Positions 9,144 through 16,679 of a DNA stretch of 20,835 nucleotides are shown here, piece after piece. A model generated the notes under the pieces. The model saw only the letters and a program-made list of their open reading frames with translations. It was not told the origin of the DNA and searched no databases. Within the stretch, counting starts at the first letter, position 1; every line of letters starts with the position of its first letter. The stretch spans positions 1-20,835 of the IMG/VR virus record IMGVR_UViG_3300048536_000809; one strand, 5' to 3'. The stretch is from a virus. The translations under genes were made by a program, and so were the position numbers.

Positions 9144-10987
9144 TATACAAACCTTAAAATTGTATTGTCATTTAATACTTTTTTATAAAGACCAGTTAAT
9201 GGATCTGTATATTTGAATATGAAATTTACTCTTTTATTTTTAAAATTCTCAGAAGAGAACATATTCAATATATAATATTTTCCATTAAATTTAAGCATTG
9301 TATATGAATCTTCATCGCTAATAATCTTTTGACCTGTATCAACATCATACATTTCATATGTTATTTTTCCTAAATTTTCACTATAAAGTTTTGTAGGAAC
9401 ATTAACCGATTTATATTGTTTATTTATGTCAATAAAACTCATTTTTATTGATACAAATGTATTATTTGCTTTTAATTCACTTTGCAAAATATCTAAAGAA
9501 ACTCTGATGTTTTTATCGTCAAAAGATATTTCACTTTGATCAACTTCTGATAAATTAAAATTTATATTTTCTTTTTTAATTGTAGATGTTGTACCCGAAC
9601 CATTATCATAATAATATTCTAGTTCAACAGGGATATATCCTAACTTATTTAACTTATTATTAAAAATAGAATCAGTCTGGATTTGACTTATTATCGCATT
9701 AGATAAAGAAAACTTTTTTATTCCTATAATTTCATCACCTTTGTAATTATATATAGTCTGACCTGTTATTGCTTCTGTTTCTGAAAATATGTTTTGATTA
9801 CTATCTCCTATAAATGAAAACTTAAGTTTTACATTGAAACCATTTGTAAAACTTTTAAGAGAATTACCTTTAACATTCATAAGATAAAAATTTTCTTCAT
9901 TATCAAAATATCTTTTTTTGTCTACAATAACATTTTCAATTTCATTATCGTCTATTTTTATTATTAATTGTGGTATGAAACTTTTATTTTTTAAATTTCT
10001 ACTACCAAATCTTTTAACAAAATAAGTGTTTTTATCAAAAAGATTATCTAAATCAAAATGAATTACAAAAGACTCTTTGTCGAAGTTTGCTGTTCCTTTA
10101 AAAAACTCGTGTAAATAGTTTGTAACATCGAATGATAAATTTTCTTTTCCTGTTTCTATATTAAAACTTTCAAAAGAACTATTTGACTGAATGAAAAGAT
10201 CGTCACCAGAAACTATTCCTTCATTTGTCCAAGATACATTAGAATCGCTATTTAATATTTTAAAATTTGCATCATCTATATCAGAAAAGTGAATAACATC
10301 TTTACCTAGTCCTTCTCTAAAGTCATTATCTAGAACATTTAATTTTAATGAAAAACCTTTTGCTTTAGTTGAAGATTGACCTATATCTATTAATTTTATC
10401 TCGGCATTAAATTTAGGGTTTGCTAAGTCTCTAAAGACCGAGTTAGCTATACTACCATCAGAAATATGAGATTCTTTAATTTTTGAAATGTCAAACGATA
10501 TAAGTCCAGCTGAGTGCTCGAATCTAGTAAATCCTTTTGAAGAAATATTTGTACCAGATGTGCTTATTAGTGTGTCGCCAGATGAACCAGGTTTATTCTG
10601 TTTAAGCAGAATTTTGTCATCGTATAATTTCATCGCAGAAACACCAAAGTTGTTATCTGAGTTAATCTTAGAAATTGTATTAGTTAAAGAATCATTAACA
10701 TTGTTACCAATACTTATCAAAATATTATTACCAGTAACAGAAGAATTGTTATCATATTCATACGTGTTACTAGCGCCATCAGAATCTATGATTGTAAAAG
10801 TGTCACCATCTGATGGAATTCCAGAAATATGTAGTATGCCTCTAGCAAAAGTTTTTTTATTTTCTTCAGAAATTTTAAACAAATCTATTGATGAAGATTG
10901 TCCAACATTTGAATTTAAACCATTGTTACTTATAGTTTGAATATCAGTTACGTATGTATCTTTTATAGGATTTTCTATTATAATCAT
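9143..10987 (-). CDS. DNRLRE-type tail structural protein with an inserted domain
   Basis: The frame is open from GTG 10999, but I place the start at ATG 10987. That ATG lies just after the upstream stop, with a weak GTGGA Shine-Dalgarno sequence seven bases before it; the GTG has no such sequence. This gives 614 residues. The N-terminus has the DNRLRE beta-sandwich pattern: DTYVTD near residue 10, SIDLFKI near 33, AGLISFDIS near 160, then WTNEG near 252 and LSFDVTNYLHEFFKG near 285. DNRLRE domains are usual in secreted bacterial and phage-fibre proteins. The first strands are split from the rest by about 110 residues (48-158) beginning RGILHISGIPSDGDTFTI, which resemble a small beta domain common in phage tail proteins. 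The C-terminal half is beta-rich and unassigned. Likely a virion surface or tail-fibre component. Confidence 0.75.
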   Translation of the reverse strand: MIIIENPIKDTYVTDIQTISNNGLNSNVGQSSSIDLFKISEENKKTFARGILHISGIPSDGDTFTIIDSDGASNTYEYDNNSSVTGNNILISIGNNVNDSLTNTISKINSDNNFGVSAMKLYDDKILLKQNKPGSSGDTLISTSGTNISSKGFTRFEHSAGLISFDISKIKESHISDGSIANSVFRDLANPKFNAEIKLIDIGQSSTKAKGFSLKLNVLDNDFREGLGKDVIHFSDIDDANFKILNSDSNVSWTNEGIVSGDDLFIQSNSSFESFNIETGKENLSFDVTNYLHEFFKGTANFDKESFVIHFDLDNLFDKNTYFVKRFGSRNLKNKSFIPQLIIKIDDNEIENVIVDKKRYFDNEENFYLMNVKGNSLKSFTNGFNVKLKFSFIGDSNQNIFSETEAITGQTIYNYKGDEIIGIKKFSLSNAIISQIQTDSIFNNKLNKLGYIPVELEYYYDNGSGTTSTIKKENINFNLSEVDQSEISFDDKNIRVSLDILQSELKANNTFVSIKMSFIDINKQYKSVNVPTKLYSENLGKITYEMYDVDTGQKIISDEDSYTMLKFNGKYYILNMFSSENFKNKRVNFIFKYTDPLTGLYKKVLNDNTILRFV

Positions 10988-10991
10988 ATTA

Positions 10992-12839
10992 TTATCCACT
11001 CACAACTTCAATATCAGATGCATATTTAAGCTGGAATATTCCACCTTTTGGAGGAGATAATATTCCATCTTTATAATTTTCAAATACTGAAAAGCTGTTA
11101 TTGTTATATTTTCTATCTAAGTTTTCTAAATCAATTCTGTTTAAGTCGTTATTAGTTTTTGGTCTTATAATTGTCTTAAAATTAGAAGTTATTGTAAGTA
11201 CACCAGGAGTGTCTAATACTATTCTAACAATTTTATTAACATTTATAGCTTCCCCAATTTGAAGTTTTTCAAACATCATTAAAGTAAAAATTTTACTTTG
11301 TACTTCTACTATTACATCTTGCTGATCATGATTATTTGATATTTTAATTTTTAAATACAATCCAATATTAAACACATCTGTGTCAATTATATTAAATGTA
11401 TCACCAATTATTCTATATTCATTTAAATAATTAGATAAGTTATATTTAAGTGAATCATTTGATTTAACATAAAATCCGTCTTCATCACGACATATTATAT
11501 AAAGATCTTTTGTAGACTTGGAATATGGATTATCTAATACAGATGATTTACTAATTCTACCAAAGTTTGAAGGCATACTATGTATTCTAGCTAACAAATC
11601 TTCATGTGTTACAATTCTTGATTGAGCTTTCATTGAAGAAGATATATGACCTCTAAGTTCTTCTAAAGTTAACGCATTTGAACCACCTACCGCAGATTCA
11701 TCGTTTAGTACTGAAATTGAATTGATGATAAGATCAACTTGCGCATCGTTCTCATTTGATAAATGGGGGAAGAAATAATTTAAACTATCAATAATATTAA
11801 TACTTCTAGCAGAAACATTATGATCTTCTCCTCCTCCAAATTTATATTTAATATTTATTGTTTTCCCAGCTGGTGAAACACCTAGACTATTACTATTAAT
11901 TAATTTTTTAGGGTCTAATGAATAACTTCCAATATAGTCTCTAGATAATAAAGGTAATGCAATTTCTTCAGGATTAGTTAAAACACCATTTTCGTTAACT
12001 ACGTTTCCATTACTATTTCCAAATCTAATTGTAGTTAAACCATCTTCAAAGTCTCTTTCTAAAATATATCTAAAAGCTGCAGGTACTACATTAAAGTATG
12101 CATTTTCTCCTAAATCAACTTTTTCATAAACAGTGTCTTGTGATAAAAATTCAACTTCTTTATATTCATTTATATCTGAAGAATTATCGTTAACTTTAAA
12201 TATTTTTGTTATATTTTCATTACTTAATGTATAAGATAAAAAATTATCAACGCTATTTTCGTCGAACATAAAAGATTCGTTTATAATATTACCAGATATA
12301 CAAATACCTTCTTTTTTAAGCATTAAATATCTTGTACCTCCAACAAATACTTCTTGGATAATATTAATATCTTTTGAAAAATCAACATTTTCTTCTAGGA
12401 TAAATGTTATATCATCAATCGATCTTAGTTGTGTCTCTCTTTTTATAATAGGAAGGTATTCTTTTTGAGGCATATCCATATTATTAATAGCAGGGACGAT
12501 CATATAAAAAGAAACTTCAACACTTGAAGGTGAAGCAAAACCTGACTTTATATTAGCTTTTCTTAAATGATTCAACAAACTATATTCTGTTGATGCTGTT
12601 TCATAATCTAATTCGTTAATTTGCTGATCAATGTAAAAAGTTAAAGACTCACCTACAATCGCTGCAAAGTCGAGAAGCATACCGCCAAGAGAAGATTCAG
12701 AAAAATCAGAAATTCTATCAGGAAAATTGCTCCTTGCATAATCTAAAAGCTCACTTTTAAATTCTTCTTTATTTTTATTAATGAGTCTTTTTCTATTAAA
12801 ATAATTTTTTTCTTTATTAAGAATGCTTACGTTTGACAC
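10992..12839 (-). CDS. Baseplate wedge protein, gp6/J-like family
   Basis: 615 codons. The start is GTG 12839, supported by GAGG at 12848-12851 with an eight-base spacer that overlaps the gp25-like stop. The N-terminal J-like signature is clear: DFSESSLGGMLLDFAAIVGE at 45-64, then FYIDQQINE and an ETASTEYSLLNHLRKANIK run to about 98. The second signature, ESAVGGSNALTLEELRGHIS at 381-400 followed by AQSRIVTHEDLLARI, is the conserved core of P2 gpJ and T4 gp6 wedge proteins. In T4, gp6 dimers form the baseplate ring that ties wedges together around the hub. The length matches T4 gp6 (about 660 residues) better than P2 gpJ (about 300). The adjacent gp25-like gene supports the call, because gp25 and gp6 are direct partners in the wedge core bundle. 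Confidence 0.88.
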   Translation of the reverse strand: MSNVSILNKEKNYFNRKRLINKNKEEFKSELLDYARSNFPDRISDFSESSLGGMLLDFAAIVGESLTFYIDQQINELDYETASTEYSLLNHLRKANIKSGFASPSSVEVSFYMIVPAINNMDMPQKEYLPIIKRETQLRSIDDITFILEENVDFSKDINIIQEVFVGGTRYLMLKKEGICISGNIINESFMFDENSVDNFLSYTLSNENITKIFKVNDNSSDINEYKEVEFLSQDTVYEKVDLGENAYFNVVPAAFRYILERDFEDGLTTIRFGNSNGNVVNENGVLTNPEEIALPLLSRDYIGSYSLDPKKLINSNSLGVSPAGKTINIKYKFGGGEDHNVSARSINIIDSLNYFFPHLSNENDAQVDLIINSISVLNDESAVGGSNALTLEELRGHISSSMKAQSRIVTHEDLLARIHSMPSNFGRISKSSVLDNPYSKSTKDLYIICRDEDGFYVKSNDSLKYNLSNYLNEYRIIGDTFNIIDTDVFNIGLYLKIKISNNHDQQDVIVEVQSKIFTLMMFEKLQIGEAINVNKIVRIVLDTPGVLTITSNFKTIIRPKTNNDLNRIDLENLDRKYNNNSFSVFENYKDGILSPPKGGIFQLKYASDIEVVSG

Positions 12840-12844
12840 TGAAA

Positions 12845-13333
12845 TTACCTCGATGTTAATAATTTAATTATTAACTTGTTTTTTTCTTCTATATCACTTA
12901 TTGTATAATCAATATTAATTTCAAAATATTCTGGATTATCAAAAGTCTCAGGTATTTTAACTGAAGAGTAGTTATTTAAAGAAACAAATGGCATAAAAAT
13001 AGATACTGCAGTTTGTATCTCAGACATCACTATGTCTTCTATGTCTCCTAGTTCAGAACTGTTATACATGTCTATTAAGTTTGTTCCAAAATCAGGTAAA
13101 CAAAGGTATTCACCTTTTCTAGTTAAAACTAAATTTTTAAGATTACTTTTTACTTGGTCCGAAATTTCATAAGTCATTTCAAATAAAGTCTCTTTACTGT
13201 TCTTGGGAGGAGAAATAGGTAACTTTATTCCTATTGGATTTTTATTTGATTCAAGTATTTTATTTTTATACTTTTCTTTTTTGATATAATCTTTTCTAAG
13301 TTTACCTGTGTTTTTAAACTTTGAATTTAGCAT
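12845..13333 (-). CDS. Baseplate wedge protein, gp25-like
   Basis: 162 codons from ATG 13333, with AGGAAA eight bases upstream. Residues 62-120 follow the gp25/TssE family pattern: helix VKSNLKNLVLTRKGEYLCLP, then DFGTNLIDM, then helix DIVMSEIQTAVSIFMPFVSL. This family joins the sheath to the baseplate by binding the gp6-gp7 core bundle. The N-terminal 45 residues are a basic, Pro-containing extension beyond the usual 130-residue family length. The family's EPR signature is changed here: the aligned stretch reads MPFVSL at 114-119, keeping the proline but not the acidic and basic residues. The next gene downstream is its expected partner, the gp6/J-like protein. The family assignment rests mainly on the T-x-x-G-E-x-x-x-x-P-D-F-G core and on context. 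Confidence 0.85.
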   Translation of the reverse strand: MLNSKFKNTGKLRKDYIKKEKYKNKILESNKNPIGIKLPISPPKNSKETLFEMTYEISDQVKSNLKNLVLTRKGEYLCLPDFGTNLIDMYNSSELGDIEDIVMSEIQTAVSIFMPFVSLNNYSSVKIPETFDNPEYFEINIDYTISDIEEKNKLIIKLLTSR

Positions 13334-13389
13334 TTAAAAATTTCCTAGATTTATAATTAACAAAGATAATTATATAAACTTAAAATAAG
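13334..13389 (-). promoter_or_regulatory. Possible internal promoter in the longest gap of the leftward operon
   Basis: The leftward genes are otherwise separated by 25 bases or less, so this 56-base gap stands out. On the minus strand it holds TATAAT (13369-13374) without a convincing -35 element. It also holds TATAAATC (13348-13355), one base away from the T4 late promoter consensus TATAAATA. The second site is only about 14 bases from the gp25-like start codon, which leaves very little leader. In sequence this AT-rich both matches may be chance. Confidence 0.18.
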
Positions 13390-15270
13390 TCATGATGTTT
13401 TAACAAATTTACTAAGTAATTTATCTAAATTTTTTTCAATATTTTCTAGTCTTTTAAATAAATCTTCTTCTTTTGAAGCTTTAAAGTTATCTATTTGAGT
13501 TTGATAAGCATCAATATTTAATTTTGCAAACGAAGACATAGACTTAGAAACCTCAGTCAAAAGAGTTGTCCCTTGGCCTGAAATTGGTGTACCTGACAAC
13601 GAAATAGAAAAAGAATTTAAACCATTTAAAAGACCGTCAAAAGACTCTTTTGTTATTTTGTTAATTTCTTTAGATTGAATGAAAAGATCCTTTATAAGAT
13701 ATAAACTAGTTTTTTGTACAAATAAAATCTCTTCTAAAAAAGCATTTAACTGTTCTCCTAATACTAAACTATTCATTTCATTAGAGTAACCTAGGTAAAC
13801 TGATGCATTATATCCATTCTGTGTGTCTGGTAATCTATTATAATCTCCTATTACTATTTTTTGTCCGTTTAAATGAATATTTCCTTCATTTGATAACATT
13901 AAATACGAAGAAAAATTATCATTAGACACAGGATTTAAAAGTGTAATGCTACCTTGAGAGTCTTTGTGAAGACTAAATGTAATGTCATCTGATATTGATG
14001 TTATTGATGACATTTTATTTTGACTATAGTTTGATATTGGTCTGTTGTTTGGTATAAAAGAAACATAATCGTTACTTAACGGAGGTCTCTCTAAAGTGTT
14101 TTTTGGTAATAAAACAGGTTCTACAAAATTATCAATATGTGGAATTGTAAACTTAATATTATTTTTAATAATTTTACTCTCACTAGAAGATTCAGAAACT
14201 ATAAGAGAAGAACTATTGTTTTTTATGTTATATTGTTTTTTAATACCTAGTGAAGTCCTAATATTATTGTCTACTTTATCTGGGTTTTTAAACTGCTGTA
14301 TAGACTTAACTGTTTCATAAAATAAACCATTATCAACATCAGGACTAATATTATTGCCATATAAAATTAATTTTTTTCCATCATCATCAATTATATTTTC
14401 ATCTGAAATGAAACTAATTTTTTTAGTAGAATTAAACGATTTATTTTTTAATTTCTCATTAATACCAGCAATAATAGATATTTTTCCACTAGCAGGATCT
14501 CTAAATGTACTATCATTCTCAGATAAACTTTTTTTAACATTATAATAGTCAGAACCAAGTTCAATACTAGTATTATGAGTCCCTCTTAAGACTAAATCTT
14601 CATGATTAATTATTGAATCACAAGAAGGTCTTAGTCTATATTTTTTTAATTCACTTGTGTAGTATTCATTATTTAGTAACTTATTAGAAATAATAGATTT
14701 AACTTCTGTATCTGGATTGTGAATTAAATTATTATTTAAACTAAGAATTTCTTTTTTATTGTTTTCAATTCCAAGAATACCTTTTTGTTCTGACTTAATA
14801 CCGTCATTAATATCAAGTCTACTAGGTGAAAAATAAGATATTTCTCTTTCATTAAAGCAATAAGATGTATCTTCTGTATTTAATAAACTGTGTACTCTTC
14901 CTAAATAATACCCGTTTATATTGTATTTTTCTACACTATTAAACTTTTTATTATTTAAATTGTATCTATAAAACCATACAGTTTCTCCAATCTTTATTGG
15001 AAAGTTTATATGTGAAGAAATAAAAGGTATAGCAATATTTATAATGTTATCTTCTTGTTTAATATAATTATCATTATAGACTAAATCTACACAAAATACA
15101 GTATTTTGAGGTAATGAAGATATAAATCTTAAAAAGTTTTTGTCTTCAATAACACTATCATCATCAAAATATCTTTTAAGGATATTATTCTGAATTAAGT
15201 CGTTTGTTATTTTTACAACGTCACCTGCAAATTCTTTGATAACATAAACTACTTTATATTGAATAAACAT
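13390..15270 (-). CDS. Baseplate hub/spike protein with gp5-like OB-fold
   Basis: 626 codons from ATG 15270, preceded by GGGTAAA. Residues about 60-145 look like the OB-fold of gp5/VgrG-type phage spike proteins: NIAIPFISSHINFPIKIGET at 78-97, VWFYRYNL, then YYLGRVHSLLNTEDTSY at 121-137. The middle (160-420) is Asn/Ser-rich with little predicted structure. The C-terminal part has GNIHLNGQKIVIGD at 463-476 and VYLGYSNEMNSLVLGEQLNA at 491-510, patterns seen in gp5-like proteins of T4-type marine phages. The last 110 residues form a long amphipathic helix ending in LFKRLENIEKNLDKLLSKF. T4 gp5 carries a lysozyme domain between these parts; none is visible here. Its place directly before gp25 and gp6 homologues supports a central baseplate hub role. 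The OB-fold call is by pattern, not by search. Confidence 0.62.
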   Translation of the reverse strand: MFIQYKVVYVIKEFAGDVVKITNDLIQNNILKRYFDDDSVIEDKNFLRFISSLPQNTVFCVDLVYNDNYIKQEDNIINIAIPFISSHINFPIKIGETVWFYRYNLNNKKFNSVEKYNINGYYLGRVHSLLNTEDTSYCFNEREISYFSPSRLDINDGIKSEQKGILGIENNKKEILSLNNNLIHNPDTEVKSIISNKLLNNEYYTSELKKYRLRPSCDSIINHEDLVLRGTHNTSIELGSDYYNVKKSLSENDSTFRDPASGKISIIAGINEKLKNKSFNSTKKISFISDENIIDDDGKKLILYGNNISPDVDNGLFYETVKSIQQFKNPDKVDNNIRTSLGIKKQYNIKNNSSSLIVSESSSESKIIKNNIKFTIPHIDNFVEPVLLPKNTLERPPLSNDYVSFIPNNRPISNYSQNKMSSITSISDDITFSLHKDSQGSITLLNPVSNDNFSSYLMLSNEGNIHLNGQKIVIGDYNRLPDTQNGYNASVYLGYSNEMNSLVLGEQLNAFLEEILFVQKTSLYLIKDLFIQSKEINKITKESFDGLLNGLNSFSISLSGTPISGQGTTLLTEVSKSMSSFAKLNIDAYQTQIDNFKASKEEDLFKRLENIEKNLDKLLSKFVKTS

Positions 15271-15276
15271 AAATAT

Positions 15277-15657
15277 TTACCCATTAATCTTATTAAAGAT
15301 ATCGTCTTCTGAAATCTCAGAAGATTTTTCTTCTTCTTTAGCAATAAGTTCAGCAAGTTTTAATATTTGATCATTTGATTTACTCATTCTCTCAATATAT
15401 TTTGACATAATTGCACCAATGTTCATATGTTCATTAATACCTGCACCTGTCATAGAAATATATGCGTCATTAAAAAGCATTTTTGACTTTTCTCTGTCTT
15501 CAACTGAATTTTCATATATTTCTTTCCAGAGCATTTTCTTTTTATCTTCTAAAGAATCAATATTTTCCAAAATATCAGAAAAGTTTTTTATCTGTTCTTC
15601 TTTTTTTTCAACTACATCCAGTTTTTTAGAAATGGATTCAATGTTTTGTGTCTTCAT
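15277..15657 (-). CDS. Small helical protein, possible terminase small subunit (gp16-like)
   Basis: 126 codons from ATG 15657. AAGGATAA, 11 bases upstream, overlaps the stop region of the sigma gene. The protein is almost wholly helical: a charged coiled-coil N-terminus (residues 5-50), a central helix with EDREKSKMLFNDAYISMTGA (53-72), and a helix IGAIMSKYIERMSKSNDQIL (80-99) followed by KLAELIAKEEE. This layout, and particularly the MxxMxxxNxxILKL ending, resembles the small terminase gp16 of T4-like phages. In that protein a central coiled-coil hairpin ends with a TNREILKL-type stretch. Small terminases form rings that regulate the large-subunit nuclease/ATPase during packaging. The similarity is short and helical, so a scaffolding or tail-assembly chaperone role is also possible. 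No large-terminase gene is in the window to support the call. Confidence 0.42.
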   Translation of the reverse strand: MKTQNIESISKKLDVVEKKEEQIKNFSDILENIDSLEDKKKMLWKEIYENSVEDREKSKMLFNDAYISMTGAGINEHMNIGAIMSKYIERMSKSNDQILKLAELIAKEEEKSSEISEDDIFNKING

Positions 15658-15666
15658 AAATTATCC

Positions 15667-16371
15667 TTAGAATATATCGAACATCTTATCAGGTCCAGCT
15701 ATTTTTTTATAATGTTTTCTTATCGTTGACAAAGAAGAACTAAGCTCAGAACTATTAAGTCCTGATATTTCCCTTAAATAAACAAATATAGCTCTTTTAT
15801 TTAAGTAATCTAGATTGTCAACATTAGTAAATATCTGTTGAATAGCTTTTATACAACGTTTATCTCTACCATCTTTTAATTGATTTTCTATATAAATTAA
15901 CATTTCATCTATTACATTAGGAATATTATTTTTTCTCTCTTTTTCATCAGGAGATAATTCTATTCTACTTTCAGACAATTTTGATTTGTCTCTAAACGAC
16001 ATACTTTCTGGTGCATTTAAAGAAACACTTCTATTAGCATTCTTTGCTAATCGTCTTGAGTTAATAGTTAACCAATTTTTTGCAACAACATTAAAATAAG
16101 AAAAAGCTTTAGTACCATTATCTGGATTCCATTTATGAAGTGTTTCAAATAAAAAAGTCGAGCAATCATTTTTTAAGTGACTTATATCTTCTATAGTTGC
16201 TTTAAATTTATAGACAGATACAAGACTATGTACTAATTCATTAAAAGCAGGCATTATATGTTCTTCGTATAATGAATCTTTTTCTTTTTTACAATCAGAT
16301 TTTTGATATAAAACTATTTTTTCTTGTGTTTCTAGAGTAAAATATTGTTTTCTTTTTCTTTTTTTTGTCAC
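15667..16371 (-). CDS. Phage RNA polymerase sigma factor, gp55-like (late transcription)
   Basis: 234 codons from GTG 16371, whose GTGA overlaps the upstream stop by four bases; AAGGA lies six bases before it. The N-terminus is strongly basic (KKRKRKQ). Residues 40-110 match sigma region 2: HSLVSVYKFKATIEDISHLK, NDCSTFLFETLHKWNP, then GTKAFSYFNVVAKNWLTINS at 86-105. That is the core-polymerase-binding and -10-recognition part. Residues 195-222 (LREISGLNSSELSSSLSTIR) read as a helix-turn-helix, which could stand in for region 4. T4 gp55, a minimal sigma factor for late TATAAATA promoters, lacks an obvious region 4. The protein ends PDKMFDIF, which resembles the hydrophobic sliding-clamp-binding tail of T4-family DNA polymerases. 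Late transcription of the structural operon is the likely role; dependence on the clamp is inference. Confidence 0.7.
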   Translation of the reverse strand: MTKKRKRKQYFTLETQEKIVLYQKSDCKKEKDSLYEEHIMPAFNELVHSLVSVYKFKATIEDISHLKNDCSTFLFETLHKWNPDNGTKAFSYFNVVAKNWLTINSRRLAKNANRSVSLNAPESMSFRDKSKLSESRIELSPDEKERKNNIPNVIDEMLIYIENQLKDGRDKRCIKAIQQIFTNVDNLDYLNKRAIFVYLREISGLNSSELSSSLSTIRKHYKKIAGPDKMFDIF

Positions 16372-16679
16372 ATTTTTTCCTTATGATCTTCTAAGTCTGA
16401 ATATTCTTTTTTTGGTTTATCTATATTACTTAATTCATAAGAAATATCTAGTATAATATCTCTTGTTTCTTCTATTTCAAACAAAAGTCTTCTAATTTCA
16501 GGGCTATCAAAAAATAAAGGAATTTCTAATATTTCATTGATTCTTATATATTTTTCATCTATTTTTGTTAGTGAATTTTCTAATTTATCTTGTATGTTTA
16601 ATACAATTAATGCAAATTTAATACAGTAATAAACAAAAAAAATCAATAAAAAAAACAAAACTAATATTAATATAGTCAT
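16368..16679 (-). CDS. Small single-pass membrane protein with helical cytoplasmic tail
   Basis: 103 codons from ATG 16679, overlapping the upstream glycosyltransferase stop (ATGA) and, at its own end, the sigma factor start (GTGA). Residues 2-26 (TILILVLFFLLIFFVYYCIK) form one strongly hydrophobic helix with no charged residues until a lysine near 21. It could be a signal anchor, and there is no cleavage site. The remainder (27-103) is amphipathic helix rich in Glu, Ile and Leu, consistent with a coiled coil on one side of the membrane. The family is not recognised. The membrane helix and the overlap with a glycosyltransferase gene would fit a membrane anchor or partner for that enzyme. A spanin- or holin-like role is not supported, because there is no lipobox and no lysis-gene neighbour. 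Confidence 0.72.
   Translation of the reverse strand: MTILILVLFFLLIFFVYYCIKFALIVLNIQDKLENSLTKIDEKYIRINEILEIPLFFDSPEIRRLLFEIEETRDIILDISYELSNIDKPKKEYSDLEDHKEKM

Noticed and set aside
10488-10940. 150-codon open frame on the plus strand
   Set aside because: It is antisense to the middle of the DNRLRE-type gene, has no convincing ribosome-binding site, and its composition follows from the sense codons. Shorter antisense frames at 4364-4552, 14096-14320, 14354-14545, 15419-15670, 18233-18574 and 18459-18671 were rejected for the same reasons.
10985-10999. GTG 10999 as start of the DNRLRE-type gene
   Set aside because: There is no ribosome-binding sequence before it, and it lies inside the end of the upstream gene. 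ATG 10987 directly follows the upstream stop and has a better, though weak, Shine-Dalgarno match.
13334-13389. Rho-independent terminator between the hub gene and the gp25-like gene
   Set aside because: The gap has AT-only short inverted repeats and no G+C-rich stem followed by a T run on the transcribed strand. No convincing terminator was seen anywhere in the window.
16355-16371. Run of eight A (minus strand) at the start of the sigma gene as a programmed frameshift site
   Set aside because: The A-AAA-AAG heptamer is not in the phase needed for -1 slippage, and both alternative frames close or lead nowhere. It simply encodes the basic Lys-rich N-terminus.
16368-16679. The small membrane protein as a holin or spanin
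   Set aside because: It has only one membrane helix, no lipobox and no charged dual-start motif. Its neighbours are a glycosyltransferase and a sigma factor, with no lysis genes.
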